From contig JACQDE010000025.1 of NCBI GenBank assembly GCA_016201285.1, positions 17,357 through 81,356 of the forward strand: 64,000 bases of DNA. The letters run 5' to 3'. Numbering within the stretch: the stretch's first letter is position 1; each line of letters begins with the position of its first letter. The stretch is from Acidobacteriota bacterium (lineage in GTDB: Bacteria; Acidobacteriota; Terriglobia; Acidiferrales; UBA7541). The position numbers and the translations under genes were made by a program. The notes beneath the pieces are model-generated. The model did not search any database. It saw nothing but the letters and a program-made list of their open reading frames with translations, and was not told the origin of the DNA. This document shows positions 43,499 through 50,924 of the stretch, in pieces.

Positions 43499-44311
43499 TC
43501 ACGTCCAGTTGGGAAATGGCTGGCGATAGGTTTTCCTGGCTTCCTCAATCAACTCCGGAACAATGCGGCGGCGTGTATTGAGTTTGTCCAGTAGCCGGAA
43601 AAGCGCGTCCTGGTCGCAGTCGTACCACTCTGGCGGGATTTCCTCCTGCACCTCATCGAACACATGGCGCCAGTCAATCTTTTCCAGGCGCTCGAGCCAC
43701 GGGCCGAACGTGTGAAGGCCGCGCACGGATTCGTACACGCGGTGGCGCGCGTAGAGACCGCGGAGCGGCGCGTCCGGAAAATTCCATTCGCCCGCGTTGA
43801 AGCAAAATCCCTGGTCAATCATCCAGGCAGTGAAGCCGGAGCGTCCGGGCTCATTGAAGAAAATGGCCTGGCGTCCGTTTGTGTTGCAGGTCCACTTATC
43901 GAGCACGAGCATTCCCGCAAAGTCCGCGAGGTTTTCCACGTCGCGCAAATGATCGTCGGGCAGAAAATCGTGGACCGTAATGAGCGCGGGGTCTCCCGGA
44001 TAGCGCGAGCCGAATTGAAATCCTGGGCGGCAAGGAACGCGCCCCATCCCGATTTGAATCGCGAGTTCCGTTGTGAGATCAATCAGCTCTTTCCGCACCT
44101 CGATGACCGCGACCTGCGGCGTGGGCAGTCCGATCCGCGCGGCCAGCCGGGTAGCGAGCAATTCGTTGACCAGAACGCGCGGGTGTTGCGGGTTGTTCTG
44201 AAACTTGACGACGTAGTATTCGTCGGGTCCGTCAGCCGTCCGACGACAACGCATCAGATGGGACTGCGCCCCACCGCGCATCCGCCGGACGTGTTCGAGG
44301 GCGAGCGGCAT
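43499..44311 (-). CDS. HipA-like protein kinase family
   Basis: The product is 270 aa, shorter than E. coli HipA (440 aa). YYVVKFQNNPQHPRVLVNELLA resembles the kinase nucleotide-binding lobe with Lys, LVLDKWTCNTNGRQAIF the catalytic loop and TAWMIDQGFCFNAGEW the metal-binding DxG-like region (D-Q-G). HipA phosphorylates tRNA synthetases and causes growth arrest; the target here is unknown. It is followed directly by DUF3037 and no HipB-type repressor is adjacent, so DUF3037 may be the control partner. The pair sits between the two phage modules. Confidence 0.8.
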   Translation of the reverse strand: MPLALEHVRRMRGGAQSHLMRCRRTADGPDEYYVVKFQNNPQHPRVLVNELLATRLAARIGLPTPQVAVIEVRKELIDLTTELAIQIGMGRVPCRPGFQFGSRYPGDPALITVHDFLPDDHLRDVENLADFAGMLVLDKWTCNTNGRQAIFFNEPGRSGFTAWMIDQGFCFNAGEWNFPDAPLRGLYARHRVYESVRGLHTFGPWLERLEKIDWRHVFDEVQEEIPPEWYDCDQDALFRLLDKLNTRRRIVPELIEEARKTYRQPFPNWT

Positions 44312-44790
44312 TGGCCGCTATGGTAGCGAAAAGCAGCCGCCAATGAACACAGATAAACACTCATGAGTAAAGGGGCGGAAGATGGGGAGCATGGTGTGGG
44401 GTGCAGGAGGCAGAGAGTTTCTCCTGGTCCGTGCTTTGCTGTTCCAATTGGGAATCTCTGGCTTCCAAACTGGAAACATATTTACTGATCGTGAGTTTCA
44501 ACGAATGGATCGTAATCGCCAGCCATCAGGCGTTAACGACTGGGCGCTCGTCACCCAGCACTGTTTCTTGACCACTGAAGACTGAAAACTGACCACTGAC
44601 AACGGTTTTACCTCATCGTGGGACACCGGCGAGGCGGAGGCCGCCACCTTGTTCGCGGACGGCGCAGGCAATGGCGGCAGCCACGGCCACGATCACGCCG
44701 CCGAGGATGGCCACCTGCACGCCGGTCAGGCCGGTTACTCCCGCCGCCTTTCGGCTGCGGCTTGCCCGGCGCCGGCGCTCAAGGCAGCTC
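44312..44790. other. Intergenic region without a convincing gene
   Basis: These 479 bases hold only weak frames (for example 44382-44585 plus). A hydrophobic minus-strand stretch (about 44640-44740, GVQVAILGGVIVAVAAAIA) is open and overlaps the end of the next gene but has no clear start. No repeats or promoter were recognised. Confidence 0.5.
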
Positions 44791-45321
44791 CTAGTTCCCC
44801 GGGTAGCGACTCAATTGCGCCGGTAAGACAGGATCTTGAGGCTTACCAGACTTAGATGCCAGATTGTAAATGCCAGCGCCGCCAGATACGCCGATGAAGA
44901 TCGTTGCCGGGAGATACCAGCCAGACCGGGGTTCGCCCGGGTAGCGAGGTTGTTTAGCGCCTGGCTCGGACCGGTGGCCATAGGTATCGAAATCGTTTGC
45001 GTCAGCATTCTTCCACCACCAGGTGCTCCAAATGGCGAATCCTGCTATGGATCCCTTAATTCCGTACATTTTGGCACGCGTTGGATTTTTCCCGAACAGG
45101 GGATTCGATTCGCCGCAGGTGTGGTTATTGATGCATCGTGCGGTCGATTCCACGTCCAGAATGGCCGTGCCCACGACGGCTGCCGTGACCAACCAAAACT
45201 TCTTGTCAAATACCCGCACCTTTCGTTTTTTTACGTCTTGTCTTACCTCTTTTCTTACCTCTTGTGATTGTGACCAGCAGGGACAGGCAAGCAGCAAAAC
45301 GAGCACTGTCAGCCTTTTCAT
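44791..45321 (-). CDS. Membrane protein, DUF5658-like pattern
   Basis: The product is 176 aa from MKRLTVLVLLLACPCWSQSQ; the ATG at 45321 (or the adjacent 45324) is preceded by AAAGGAGA. After the signal come a basic stretch, one transmembrane helix (FWLVTAAVVGTAILDVES) and a second (AGFAIWSTWWW), with a third near YLPATIFIGVSGGAGI. DVESTARCINNHTCGESNPLFG fits the 'D-x-x-T...E-x-NP' pattern of DUF5658-type membrane proteins. A longer start at 45498 is not supported. The function is unknown. Confidence 0.65.
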   Translation of the reverse strand: MKRLTVLVLLLACPCWSQSQEVRKEVRQDVKKRKVRVFDKKFWLVTAAVVGTAILDVESTARCINNHTCGESNPLFGKNPTRAKMYGIKGSIAGFAIWSTWWWKNADANDFDTYGHRSEPGAKQPRYPGEPRSGWYLPATIFIGVSGGAGIYNLASKSGKPQDPVLPAQLSRYPGN

Positions 45322-45324
45322 CAT

Positions 45325-45676
45325 CTCTCCTTTGAGTGGCAACGCGTGGTAAAAGCAGCCTTCACAAATCTGCTGGTCCTGCGCAACTCCACTCTGCGTT
45401 GGCAAAGCTCCGTCGAACGAGGAAAGGGTTTGTCGCTCGATTTGTTTTTGTGCAAGCAAGTCTGGTGCCGAACGATTTGCGAAAAACGCTACCTCCATTA
45501 AGAAGTTTCCATATCAAGGGAATAGGCTATTCTCCGGAGAAGAGGTGTGTGGGTTTTCGAAGCAGCATCAATTCCTTTTGTGGAATGGTTTTCCCGAAGA
45601 GGCACTAAGGAAGTGATTTGGAGGTTATACATTTTCTCGCCTTGACTACAGCAAGCGGTTTCTGTAGCTTAGGCGC
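45325..45676. other. Intergenic region ending in a promoter
   Basis: Only the promoter-operator at 45642-45670 and GGAGGTTATAC (45621-45631) were found; the reverse complement of the latter recurs at 48169-48179. AGGAAGTGATTT also occurs both here and before 48200. Confidence 0.45.
45642..45670 (+). promoter_or_regulatory. Promoter with a palindromic operator-like spacer
   Basis: TTGACT (45642-45647), a 17-base spacer and TAGCTT (45665-45670). The spacer holds ACAGCAA-GCGG-TTTCTGT (45648-45665), nearly identical to the ACAGCAA-GCGG-TTGCTGT in the spacer of the transposase promoter at 47603-47632. Confidence 0.5.
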
Positions 45677-45823
45677 ATGGCAAAGAAAAACCCCCACGCT
45701 GTAGCCCTCGGACGCAGAGGCGGTGAATCCACCGCCGGGCGCGGCCCGGATTACTTCCGCAAGATTCAGGCGTTGCGGAAGGATCGCAAGGGCGGCAGGC
45801 CACCAAAGAAGAAAGCAAAATAG
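45677..45823 (+). CDS. Small basic protein, 48 aa
   Basis: MAKKNPHAVALGRRGGES, then GRGPDYFRKIQALRKDRKGG, ending in PPKKKAK. The NPHAVALGRRGG block is a widespread motif of short bacterial proteins of unknown, possibly nucleic-acid-binding, role. It begins seven bases after a -10-like box, so the mRNA may be almost leaderless. The gene at 45824 is convergent, with stops abutting. Confidence 0.6.
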   Translation: MAKKNPHAVALGRRGGESTAGRGPDYFRKIQALRKDRKGGRPPKKKAK

Positions 45824-46015
45824 TCAGTCGCGGCTGCTTTTCAAGTTGAACAGGAGTCCCACTGCCCCGATAACCACTACGACGATTAGGGGCCATAGGG
45901 AACGGGGCACAACCACCATGAGAAGAAGAAGGCAGGGTGCTACGACCAACCCCAAGGCGAGAAGCTTCAAAACATCCTTCGCATCGGTCTTTTTCCGTTC
46001 TTGCTTTTCTTCCAT
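45824..46015 (-). CDS. Small membrane protein, 63 aa
   Basis: A charged N-terminus (MEEKQERKKTDAKDVLK) is followed by two hydrophobic helices (LLALGLVVAPCLLLLMVVV and LWPLIVVVVIGAVGLLF) and NLKSSRD. The two-helix hairpin with a lysine-rich cytoplasmic end is a believable membrane protein. It is convergent with and directly adjacent to the small basic gene. No Shine-Dalgarno of quality is seen. The function is unknown. Confidence 0.5.
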   Translation of the reverse strand: MEEKQERKKTDAKDVLKLLALGLVVAPCLLLLMVVVPRSLWPLIVVVVIGAVGLLFNLKSSRD

Positions 46016-46135
46016 AGAGAACCTGGCTGTCTAGTTACCTACATCCTATCTTTGCGCTGTAGGGTCGTCAATGACCATAAGTGAAGAAACGCTGTCTGTC
46101 AACCACCGCTCCGCTAGTCGCTGAAAGGAGTAGTC

Positions 46136-46382
46136 GTGAACGAAGAACTTGAAAACTTGCGTTCCCTAACCCTTGTACTGCTGGATGTGGCAGCGAACCA
46201 AATGGCTATTCAGAAGGTTCTTTGCGATGCACACATTGGAACTCCGGAAGCCTTTCAGTCTGCGTATGAGCAAGCAGTACCGAGAACAGCTTGAAGCCTT
46301 TCGCGAACGTATCCTTGCGGGAGACGGGGCAGGATTGCGAAGAATCTTGCAAGCTCTAGCAACAACCCCTCATCGAATTTAG
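46136..46382 (+). pseudogene. Small gene with probable frameshift
   Basis: A GTG at 46136 follows AAAGGAG by five bases and opens 52 codons (NEELENLRSLTLVLLDVAAN) to a TGA at 46292-46294. Just before that stop the +1/-2 frame (ATG at 46266, QYREQLEAFRERILAGDG) continues as convincing helix to 46382. Removing one G near 46276-46280 joins them into an 80-residue protein. It lies just upstream of the transposase 3' end. I do not recognise the family. Confidence 0.5.
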
Positions 46383-46405
46383 ACTCGGACATAACCGCCT
46401 GCTCC

Positions 46406-47581
46406 TCACGGCCCTGCCCGCATCAGCGCAACCGCCACCGCGCAGGCCAGCCGATAGTAGATGAAGTGCGGCGGCGCATCCGGCAGGAAACTCTTGTAGA
46501 GCCTCAGCACAGCACGCAGCGCCGCTTTTCCTGCCCGTCTTGCGAACAGGCAGAGAAATCCGTAGGCGAGATACGCGAACAGCACCACGCGCCGGATGCC
46601 CGCGAAGGACATGGCGCGCACGTTCTCCAAGTCGAAGATTTGCTTTACAAGGCGGGTGCCTTCCTCGATGCCCCACCGCTTGAAGTAGGCAATCACCACG
46701 CGCAGCAAGGCCAGCGGCTTGGCTGATAGGTCGTTTGTCAGCAGCATCAACGGCTGCCGCTGTCCGCCCATGCGAACTACGATCAGCCGCCGCTGCTTGC
46801 CATCTTGCGGGAAGGTCACAAGGCACGAACCGTAATGGAAGAACGTGGGATATTCGCGGCCTTTGCGAACCACGCGCCAGTGGCCCAAGTGCGGCGTTTC
46901 CACAGTGGCTGCAATTTCAGCAGTCAGCGCAGCACGGCCATCTTCGCCAATCACCCTGCGCTTGCCGACTTGCCGCACACAGTAGGTCAGCCGAGCCGCT
47001 TCGAGAATGGCGAGGTAACTCGCGCCATCGAAGCCCCTGTCCAGCACCCAAGTGCAGCGGTCGCCAGCGTACTGTCGCACTTGCCGGATGCCGTTCTCTA
47101 CGACAAGGGCTTGGCTCTTGTACTCCGGCGCGTTCTGCGAAAACGGTTCTAGCCATAGCGGGAAGTGACGACCCTTGCCGTCAATCGCCTCGATATTCAG
47201 AAGCCAGTAGCCCCGCGCCTTCTCGCCGCGTGAATCGTCCCAGATACCGCAAAGCCATTCCTGCTTCCCGGAGTACTCTTTGCGGATTTCCGAGAAGTCC
47301 AGCGCCACGACCGCATCCTCGACGTAGGGCCGAACTGTTTGCAGATAGAGCTTTCTCATGCTCGACTCTCGGAGACTGGTATTCGCCAAGTTCCGCGAGA
47401 GACGCATTTCCGTGGTAATCAGGTCGGCTTGTTCTCCGAGTGACCGCCCGATCTCCGACAGCATCGTGCTCCGGCCCGTAGCAATGCCAAACAGCATGTC
47501 CCGAATGAAGCCGGTCATCGGCTTGGTCTGGCCTATCGCCACGCGCTCTGTGAAGAATTGCAGCATCTTTGAGGGTTGCAT
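46406..47581 (-). CDS. IS4-family (DDE) transposase
   Basis: The product is 391 aa from ATG at 47581 preceded by AGGAGGCCGT. The DDE residues are D95 (VVALDFSEI), D181 (WVLDRGFDG) and Glu at about 306 in YFKRWGIEEGTRLVK, the Y-x2-R-x3-E-x6-K signature of IS4-type enzymes. The gene is complete. Its own promoter is strong (TTGACA-18-TATTAT) and the leader contains a hairpin overlapping the Shine-Dalgarno, which could lower translation from outside transcripts. A longer start at 47686 is not supported. Confidence 0.9.
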   Translation of the reverse strand: MQPSKMLQFFTERVAIGQTKPMTGFIRDMLFGIATGRSTMLSEIGRSLGEQADLITTEMRLSRNLANTSLRESSMRKLYLQTVRPYVEDAVVALDFSEIRKEYSGKQEWLCGIWDDSRGEKARGYWLLNIEAIDGKGRHFPLWLEPFSQNAPEYKSQALVVENGIRQVRQYAGDRCTWVLDRGFDGASYLAILEAARLTYCVRQVGKRRVIGEDGRAALTAEIAATVETPHLGHWRVVRKGREYPTFFHYGSCLVTFPQDGKQRRLIVVRMGGQRQPLMLLTNDLSAKPLALLRVVIAYFKRWGIEEGTRLVKQIFDLENVRAMSFAGIRRVVLFAYLAYGFLCLFARRAGKAALRAVLRLYKSFLPDAPPHFIYYRLACAVAVALMRAGP

Positions 47582-47584
47582 ACG

Positions 47585-47601
47585 GCCTCCTATTTGGAGG
47601 C
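47585..47601 (-). promoter_or_regulatory. Transposase leader hairpin covering the ribosome site
   Basis: In the minus-strand mRNA GCCTCC (47601-47596) pairs with GGAGGC (47590-47585), which is the Shine-Dalgarno of the transposase. The -10 box ends at 47603, so a transcript from its own promoter would begin near 47596 and lack most of the 5' arm. Confidence 0.6.
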
Positions 47602-47602
47602 T

Positions 47603-47632
47603 ATAATACAGCAAGCGGTTGCTGTTTGTCAA
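47603..47632 (-). promoter_or_regulatory. Strong promoter of the transposase
   Basis: TTGACA (47632-47627), an 18-base spacer and TATTAT (47608-47603). The spacer is dominated by the perfect palindrome ACAGCAA-GCGG-TTGCTGT (47608-47625), shared with the promoter at 45642. Confidence 0.75.
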
Positions 47633-47745
47633 GCACTTTGATAAGATATTGCAGTGCTCGGAAGGCGCGGAGGTACTTCCACCCAAACGCCCGCGCTATA
47701 CTGGCAGCTCCTTCGAGTCCCCAGGACTCCGCTAGGAGGAGGAAC

Positions 47746-48081
47746 ATGCGTTCATCGCCAGAAGAAGCGAAGCGGATTATGCGTAAATGGGAACAGGAGT
47801 CTAGTAGGTTGCGGTTCACCACTTTTGGGCCGCCACTTGGCTGTGTTGCCGACGGACGGATTAAGTCTTTCGACGGCGATGACCTCTGGGAGTTATCTGG
47901 CGATAGCTTCGTCTTGCAGCTTGAACTTGATGGCGCTGAATTTGAATACACGGATGCACGGGAGGGCATTTTGTTGCCGAAGGGCTGTGTTTGCTCCCTT
48001 GCGGTCACAATTGAGGGAGCTCGCCGGATGGTACCCGAACCATTCGGGACCGTCCGATTCTTGATTTGCGAGTTGGGGTGA
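47746..48081 (+). CDS. Hypothetical protein, 111 aa
   Basis: The start MRSSPEEAKRIMRKWEQESS follows AGGAGGAGGAAC. The N-terminal helix is followed by a beta-rich part (RFTTFGPPLGCVADGRI, FVLQLELDGAEFEYTD, MVPEPFGTVRFLICEL). It is soluble. The longer open frame from 47569 includes the transposase leader and is rejected. I do not recognise the family. Confidence 0.6.
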   Translation: MRSSPEEAKRIMRKWEQESSRLRFTTFGPPLGCVADGRIKSFDGDDLWELSGDSFVLQLELDGAEFEYTDAREGILLPKGCVCSLAVTIEGARRMVPEPFGTVRFLICELG

Positions 48082-48196
48082 CTGATTAGCCTACGGCTAA
48101 CAGACCATTTTCGTAATCCCTTTGTTTTCGGTTGCTTGTGGTTCCCTTTGTCTATGATCATAAAATTTGTATAACCTCCAATAAGGAAGTGATTTC

Positions 48197-48225
48197 TTGA
48201 CAAGTATATTGAAAATGTTTATTAT
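48197..48225 (+). promoter_or_regulatory. Strong sigma-70 promoter of the zinc-ribbon gene
   Basis: TTGACA (48197-48202), a 17-base spacer and TATTAT (48220-48225), in an AT-rich region. The zinc-ribbon gene starts 79 bases further on. Confidence 0.8.
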
Positions 48226-48303
48226 AAGATTATATTCACATAGCCTGCGCTGCGAATGCCACGCAGCCACCTTTAGCAAAGAAGCGCCTGGGAGAGGTGC
48301 CCC

Positions 48304-48645
48304 ATGGCCCCTTTTGCTTTCTGTACAAACCCTTCGTGTGGACGTGTGTTCGACTTTGGCGAGGGCTGTAATGAAACAGACAGAAAGTGTCAACGTTTGG
48401 CCGAACCTTGCGAGTGCGGCGATGAAAGGAGAAGTCGTCCCAGTGTTTTGCCGCCGAGTGCGTGTCCCAGGTGTAACTCAAAGGTGGTGGCCTGGTGTCC
48501 CCGGTGTATGGTGTCGATTCCGAATATCCCGAAGGGCGACGCGCCAAAGTGCGCGCATTGCGGCGCGGAATTGAGCGGCCCCGTCGAGGCGAAGCCTGCG
48601 AGAATAGACAACGCAGCTCGCAGGGTTGCTGTGGCCAGCGATTAG
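48304..48645 (+). CDS. Zinc-ribbon protein, 113 aa
   Basis: Cys pairs CTNPSC, CECG, CPRC, CPRC and CAHC give at least two probable zinc ribbons (about 7-32 and 54-85). The C-terminal tail is Arg/Ala-rich. GGGAGAGG precedes the ATG, and a strong promoter at 48197-48225 drives it. It lies in the interval between the phage modules. The function is unknown; nucleic-acid or protein binding is likely. Confidence 0.6.
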   Translation: MAPFAFCTNPSCGRVFDFGEGCNETDRKCQRLAEPCECGDERRSRPSVLPPSACPRCNSKVVAWCPRCMVSIPNIPKGDAPKCAHCGAELSGPVEAKPARIDNAARRVAVASD

Positions 48646-48716
48646 CCAACACATGGCTGGCTGATGTGATGCAAGGTGTGAAGCAGTAGTACCTTTGGGG
48701 GATTGATTAGCGGACT

Positions 48717-49109
48717 GTGGGGGCGGAGTATGGATTAGGCAGAGTGGGGGGGATAGGCAGACGAGGCGGTAGAAGGTTGAGTGAAAATTCTGCCCAACTG
48801 GAAAATATTAAGAAACATATCAACTTCACCTATGCGGAGCTGAAGCAGGTGGCCGAGTGCCTGGGCGCCTTCAGCCTGCAAATCGCTGCGGACCCGCTGA
48901 AAGCAGCGGAGGCTATCCAGACGATTGAGCTGGGCGCGGAAGTCCGTAGAAGGCAGCTCAAAACGGGTCTGCATGAAGCGTTTGACCGGCAGCGCTTGGT
49001 GTGGTTGCTCGACGAACTCCGGCAACTGTGCGCTTCGAAGAGACAGTTGGAGAAGTCGATGGGAAGGGAGCCCGAGTTGTTCCCGTGGCAGGTGAGGGGC
49101 TTAGGATAG
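48717..49109 (+). CDS. Hypothetical helical protein, about 110-130 aa
   Basis: The frame is open for 130 codons from a GTG at 48717 without a clear ribosome site; a TTG at 48777 (LSENSAQLENIKKHINF) with a weak upstream GAGG is a better start. The body is helical (YAELKQVAECLGAFSLQIAADPLKAAEAIQTI and RQRLVWLLDELRQLCASKRQLEKS). Nothing recognisable. Confidence 0.4.
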   Translation: MGAEYGLGRVGGIGRRGGRRLSENSAQLENIKKHINFTYAELKQVAECLGAFSLQIAADPLKAAEAIQTIELGAEVRRRQLKTGLHEAFDRQRLVWLLDELRQLCASKRQLEKSMGREPELFPWQVRGLG

Positions 49110-49203
49110 GTGACTTGAAAGAGGCGGTCCTTGGGAATTAATGACTGTGCCGAGAGGCAGGCGAAGTGCCTGCCTCTTTTTGTTTGCTGGGATAAGAGCC
49201 GGG

Positions 49204-49359
49204 CTATCGGCGTGGGCGCGGAAGCATCTTTTTATAAAATCGATAGTTACAAGCCTCGCAGCGCCATGGCGTGCGACTGAGTAAAGAGTTAAGGAAATCC
49301 AGCAGACCACGGCGTCGGGATTGGTGGCAATAAGTAGATTGGCAGCGTGGGCAGTTCAT
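49204..49359 (-). CDS. Small zinc-ribbon protein, 51 aa
   Basis: MNCPRCQSTYCHQSRRRGLL, then PWRCEACNYRFYKK. The C-x2-C...C-x2-C pair with an SRRRG...DFL segment is a small, conserved-looking zinc-ribbon type seen in several soil bacteria. It is shorter than the usual calling limit and lacks a strong Shine-Dalgarno. It is oriented opposite to the neighbouring early genes. The function is unknown. Confidence 0.6.
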   Translation of the reverse strand: MNCPRCQSTYCHQSRRRGLLDFLNSLLSRTPWRCEACNYRFYKKMLPRPRR

Positions 49360-49814
49360 TCTGGGCGAAGTATACCCTGTTGTTTGCGGCAAGTGGGAGC
49401 GATGCTGAAGTTGTGTGGATTCGGTGTGGAAACCAGTTGGAGGAATTGTGAAATTGGCACGCAAAGGGTGGCCGACTGGATCGCGCCAGCGTGCGTTTCC
49501 TACCCGGTGCACCGAGGATGCACAGGCAATTGCACAGGGGCAGGACGACGGTTATCTCCGCTAAGGGGCGATGTCCGCAGTGATTAGCCGGGTGGATTCA
49601 CGAGTTGCCGCAGTTTCCCACAGAAGTTAAGCGCGACTACGGCTACGGTCTTTTCCTTTCCTTTCATTTCTTCCGATCCAAACCAGAATCGGCCGGCGCG
49701 CCGCCGGCCACAGGAAAGCTTTAACCGTCCATAAAATATTAGCGGACGGTTATATTCATATTGACTTGCAGTAATTGTCTGTTATTCTGCCATTACTGAA
49801 AGAGGAGAGCACCC
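49360..49814 (+). promoter_or_regulatory. Early control region before the plus-strand phage genes
   Basis: No gene was found here. Elements in order: GGCCGGCG/CGCCGGCC hairpin (49691-49709), TAACCGTCC/GGACGGTTA (49722-49752), then promoter TTGACT (49761-49766)-16-TATTCT (49783-49788) lying between the arms of CAGTAAT/ATTACTG (49769-49798), and GAGGAG for the first gene. The inverted repeats are candidate operators for the LexA-like repressor encoded at 54423. Confidence 0.6.
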
Positions 49815-50264
49815 ATGCTGACGATGCAGGCGCGGCGGTTACTCGGGTTGCTGGAAAAGCGGAAATACCAGTGGGTGAGCAAGGAAGAGATCGAAGGGCA
49901 GGGGATCCGCCGCCACCGGGACCGGGTGCGGGAACTGCGGGCGGCGGGGTACGTGATCGAAAACCGTTGCGCGCGACGGCGAGGACCGAAGCTGAGCGAA
50001 TACCGGCTGATGGGGAAGCGGGACGCCCTTCGCGGCGGCTCAGGGCAGGCCCTTCGCGGCGGCTCAGGGCAGGCCCTTCGCGGCGGCTCAGGGCAAGCAG
50101 GAGGGGAAGGGATGACGGAAGGGCGGGGGCGTTCCCGCAGCAGCATCCGGGACGCAGAAGGCGCGAAAGCCCCCGCTACGGTTGCAGGAGGGGGAGATGA
50201 GAAGCAAGCCAGGGTGGAAGCTAGCGCGGCTGCTGGGATTTTTTCTGGCGAACGCGGGGCGTGA
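49815..50264 (+). CDS. Small DNA-binding (HTH-like) protein with repeat-disrupted C-terminus
   Basis: The product is 149 aa. The first 65 residues (ARRLLGLLEKRKYQWVSKEE, RVRELRAAGYVIENR) look like a winged-helix unit. From about residue 71 the reading continues through three identical 24-base repeats (ALRGGSGQ repeated, 50025-50096), and the remainder is low-complexity. The gene starts after a promoter with operator-like repeats. The functional part is probably only the N-terminus. Its 3' end overlaps the next gene by 68 bases. Confidence 0.6.
   Translation: MLTMQARRLLGLLEKRKYQWVSKEEIEGQGIRRHRDRVRELRAAGYVIENRCARRRGPKLSEYRLMGKRDALRGGSGQALRGGSGQALRGGSGQAGGEGMTEGRGRSRSSIRDAEGAKAPATVAGGGDEKQARVEASAAAGIFSGERGA
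50025..50096 (+). repeat. Three tandem 24-base repeats inside a coding region
   Basis: GCCCTTCGCGGCGGCTCAGG (24-base unit with GCAG) occurs at 50025, 50049 and 50073, the third copy ending GCAA. The unit begins GCCCT and ends AGGGC, so each is a small palindrome. Two more copies lie at 52181-52228, in another gene and another frame. Confidence 0.85.
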
Positions 50265-50565
50265 AATCTCGAGTCTGGAACTGGTGGCGCTGGGAGTAAC
50301 GGGCTACCGGAAAATAGTTGTGGAGCTGCGGAAGCGTGGCTACCAGATCGAGAGCCGGCGGAGGTACGGGGCGTGGAAGCAGGAGGCGTTTTACGTTTTT
50401 CATGGAAAGGCGGAGACCAATGAGCGAGAGCGACAGTCAGCCGGGGGGCGGGCTTCGAGCGGAAGACCGGCGGCCGGAGGAGAATGCCCCACGTGTGGGC
50501 GGCCATTCGGCGCTGCGTGCGTTGGTGGCCGAGGGGCATCCGGTGATGTTGGAGAAGGCGGATAG
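50197..50565 (+). CDS. Small winged-helix-like protein
   Basis: The product is 122 aa, start after GGAGGGGGAG. A helical DNA-binding look (SKPGWKLARLLGFFLANAGR, ISSLELVALGVTGYRKIVVE, LRKRGYQIESRRRYG) covers the first 70 residues, similar in pattern to the preceding gene's N-terminus; the C-terminus is low-complexity with CPTCGRPF. It overlaps the previous gene by 68 bases and the next by 146, more than usual, so the C-terminal part may be a fortuitous extension. It is a probable early phage regulator. Confidence 0.5.
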   Translation: MRSKPGWKLARLLGFFLANAGREISSLELVALGVTGYRKIVVELRKRGYQIESRRRYGAWKQEAFYVFHGKAETNERERQSAGGRASSGRPAAGGECPTCGRPFGAACVGGRGASGDVGEGG

Positions 50566-50668
50566 CCTCGCGCTGGCGGCGCGATTCACCGGTCAGGTGG
50601 TGTTCACGTATCGCGGTGGGTATCGGGTGGGGGGTGCGTTGATGGAGGTGTTTGACCGTGGACGTTAG
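50420..50668 (+). CDS. Hypothetical early phage protein, 82 aa
   Basis: Start at 50420 after GGCGGAGA. After a polar N-terminus the C-terminal half reads well as protein (SALRALVAEGHPVMLEKADS, LALAARFTGQVVFTYRGGYR, VGGALMEVFDRGR). It overlaps the previous gene by 146 bases in another frame. The function is unknown. Confidence 0.45.
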   Translation: MSESDSQPGGGLRAEDRRPEENAPRVGGHSALRALVAEGHPVMLEKADSLALAARFTGQVVFTYRGGYRVGGALMEVFDRGR

Positions 50669-50924
50669 CGCGAGTGTGACGCTTGGGTATTGCCCGCTTT
50701 GCGGGCGCTTGGGGTGTGGCGGCGGTGGCGGGGCATGTGGGGGGTGTTGGAGGTTTGTGGAGCGGTTGATTATTGCTGAGGCGGGCGGTGAGCATGGGCA
50801 AACAAGGGTTCACGAGAATCAAGGGAACGCAGGCCGTGTTTGTCGTGGAAGAGTGGGGTCGCAGGTACGTGCGCTTCTCCTGGCGTGTACGGATGAGCAC
50901 GTCATGGGGGGTGTGGAAACGTGA
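50658..50924 (+). CDS. Cys-rich small early protein
   Basis: 88 codons from a GTG at 50658 (a TTG at 50652 is possible). The N-terminal 30 residues have a zinc-ribbon look (YCPLCGRLGC, ACGGCW), followed by a helix (VERLIIAEAGGEHG). The C-terminal 40 codons overlap the next gene and may be non-functional. Confidence 0.4.
   Translation: MDVSASVTLGYCPLCGRLGCGGGGGACGGCWRFVERLIIAEAGGEHGQTRVHENQGNAGRVCRGRVGSQVRALLLACTDEHVMGGVET

Larger units (their letters stand above)
46406..47632 (-). mobile_element. IS4-type insertion sequence (ends not resolved)
   Basis: One transposase gene, its promoter and a leader hairpin are present. I compared both flanks for terminal inverted repeats and target-site duplication and found none that I trust. 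The interval given covers gene plus promoter only. Confidence 0.7.

Noticed and set aside
44382..44585. 67-codon plus-strand frame in the gap before the DUF5658-like gene
   Set aside because: No ribosome site and no protein-like pattern.
45336..45608. 90-codon plus-strand frame from a GTG
   Set aside because: No Shine-Dalgarno and it lies over the 5' side of a better gene; composition not protein-like.
46340..47680. Terminal inverted repeats of the IS4-type element
   Set aside because: Only partial matches were seen between the flanks, not good enough to set ends.
50025..50096. Three 24-base repeats as a possible CRISPR array
   Set aside because: Repeats abut with no spacers and lie inside a reading frame.
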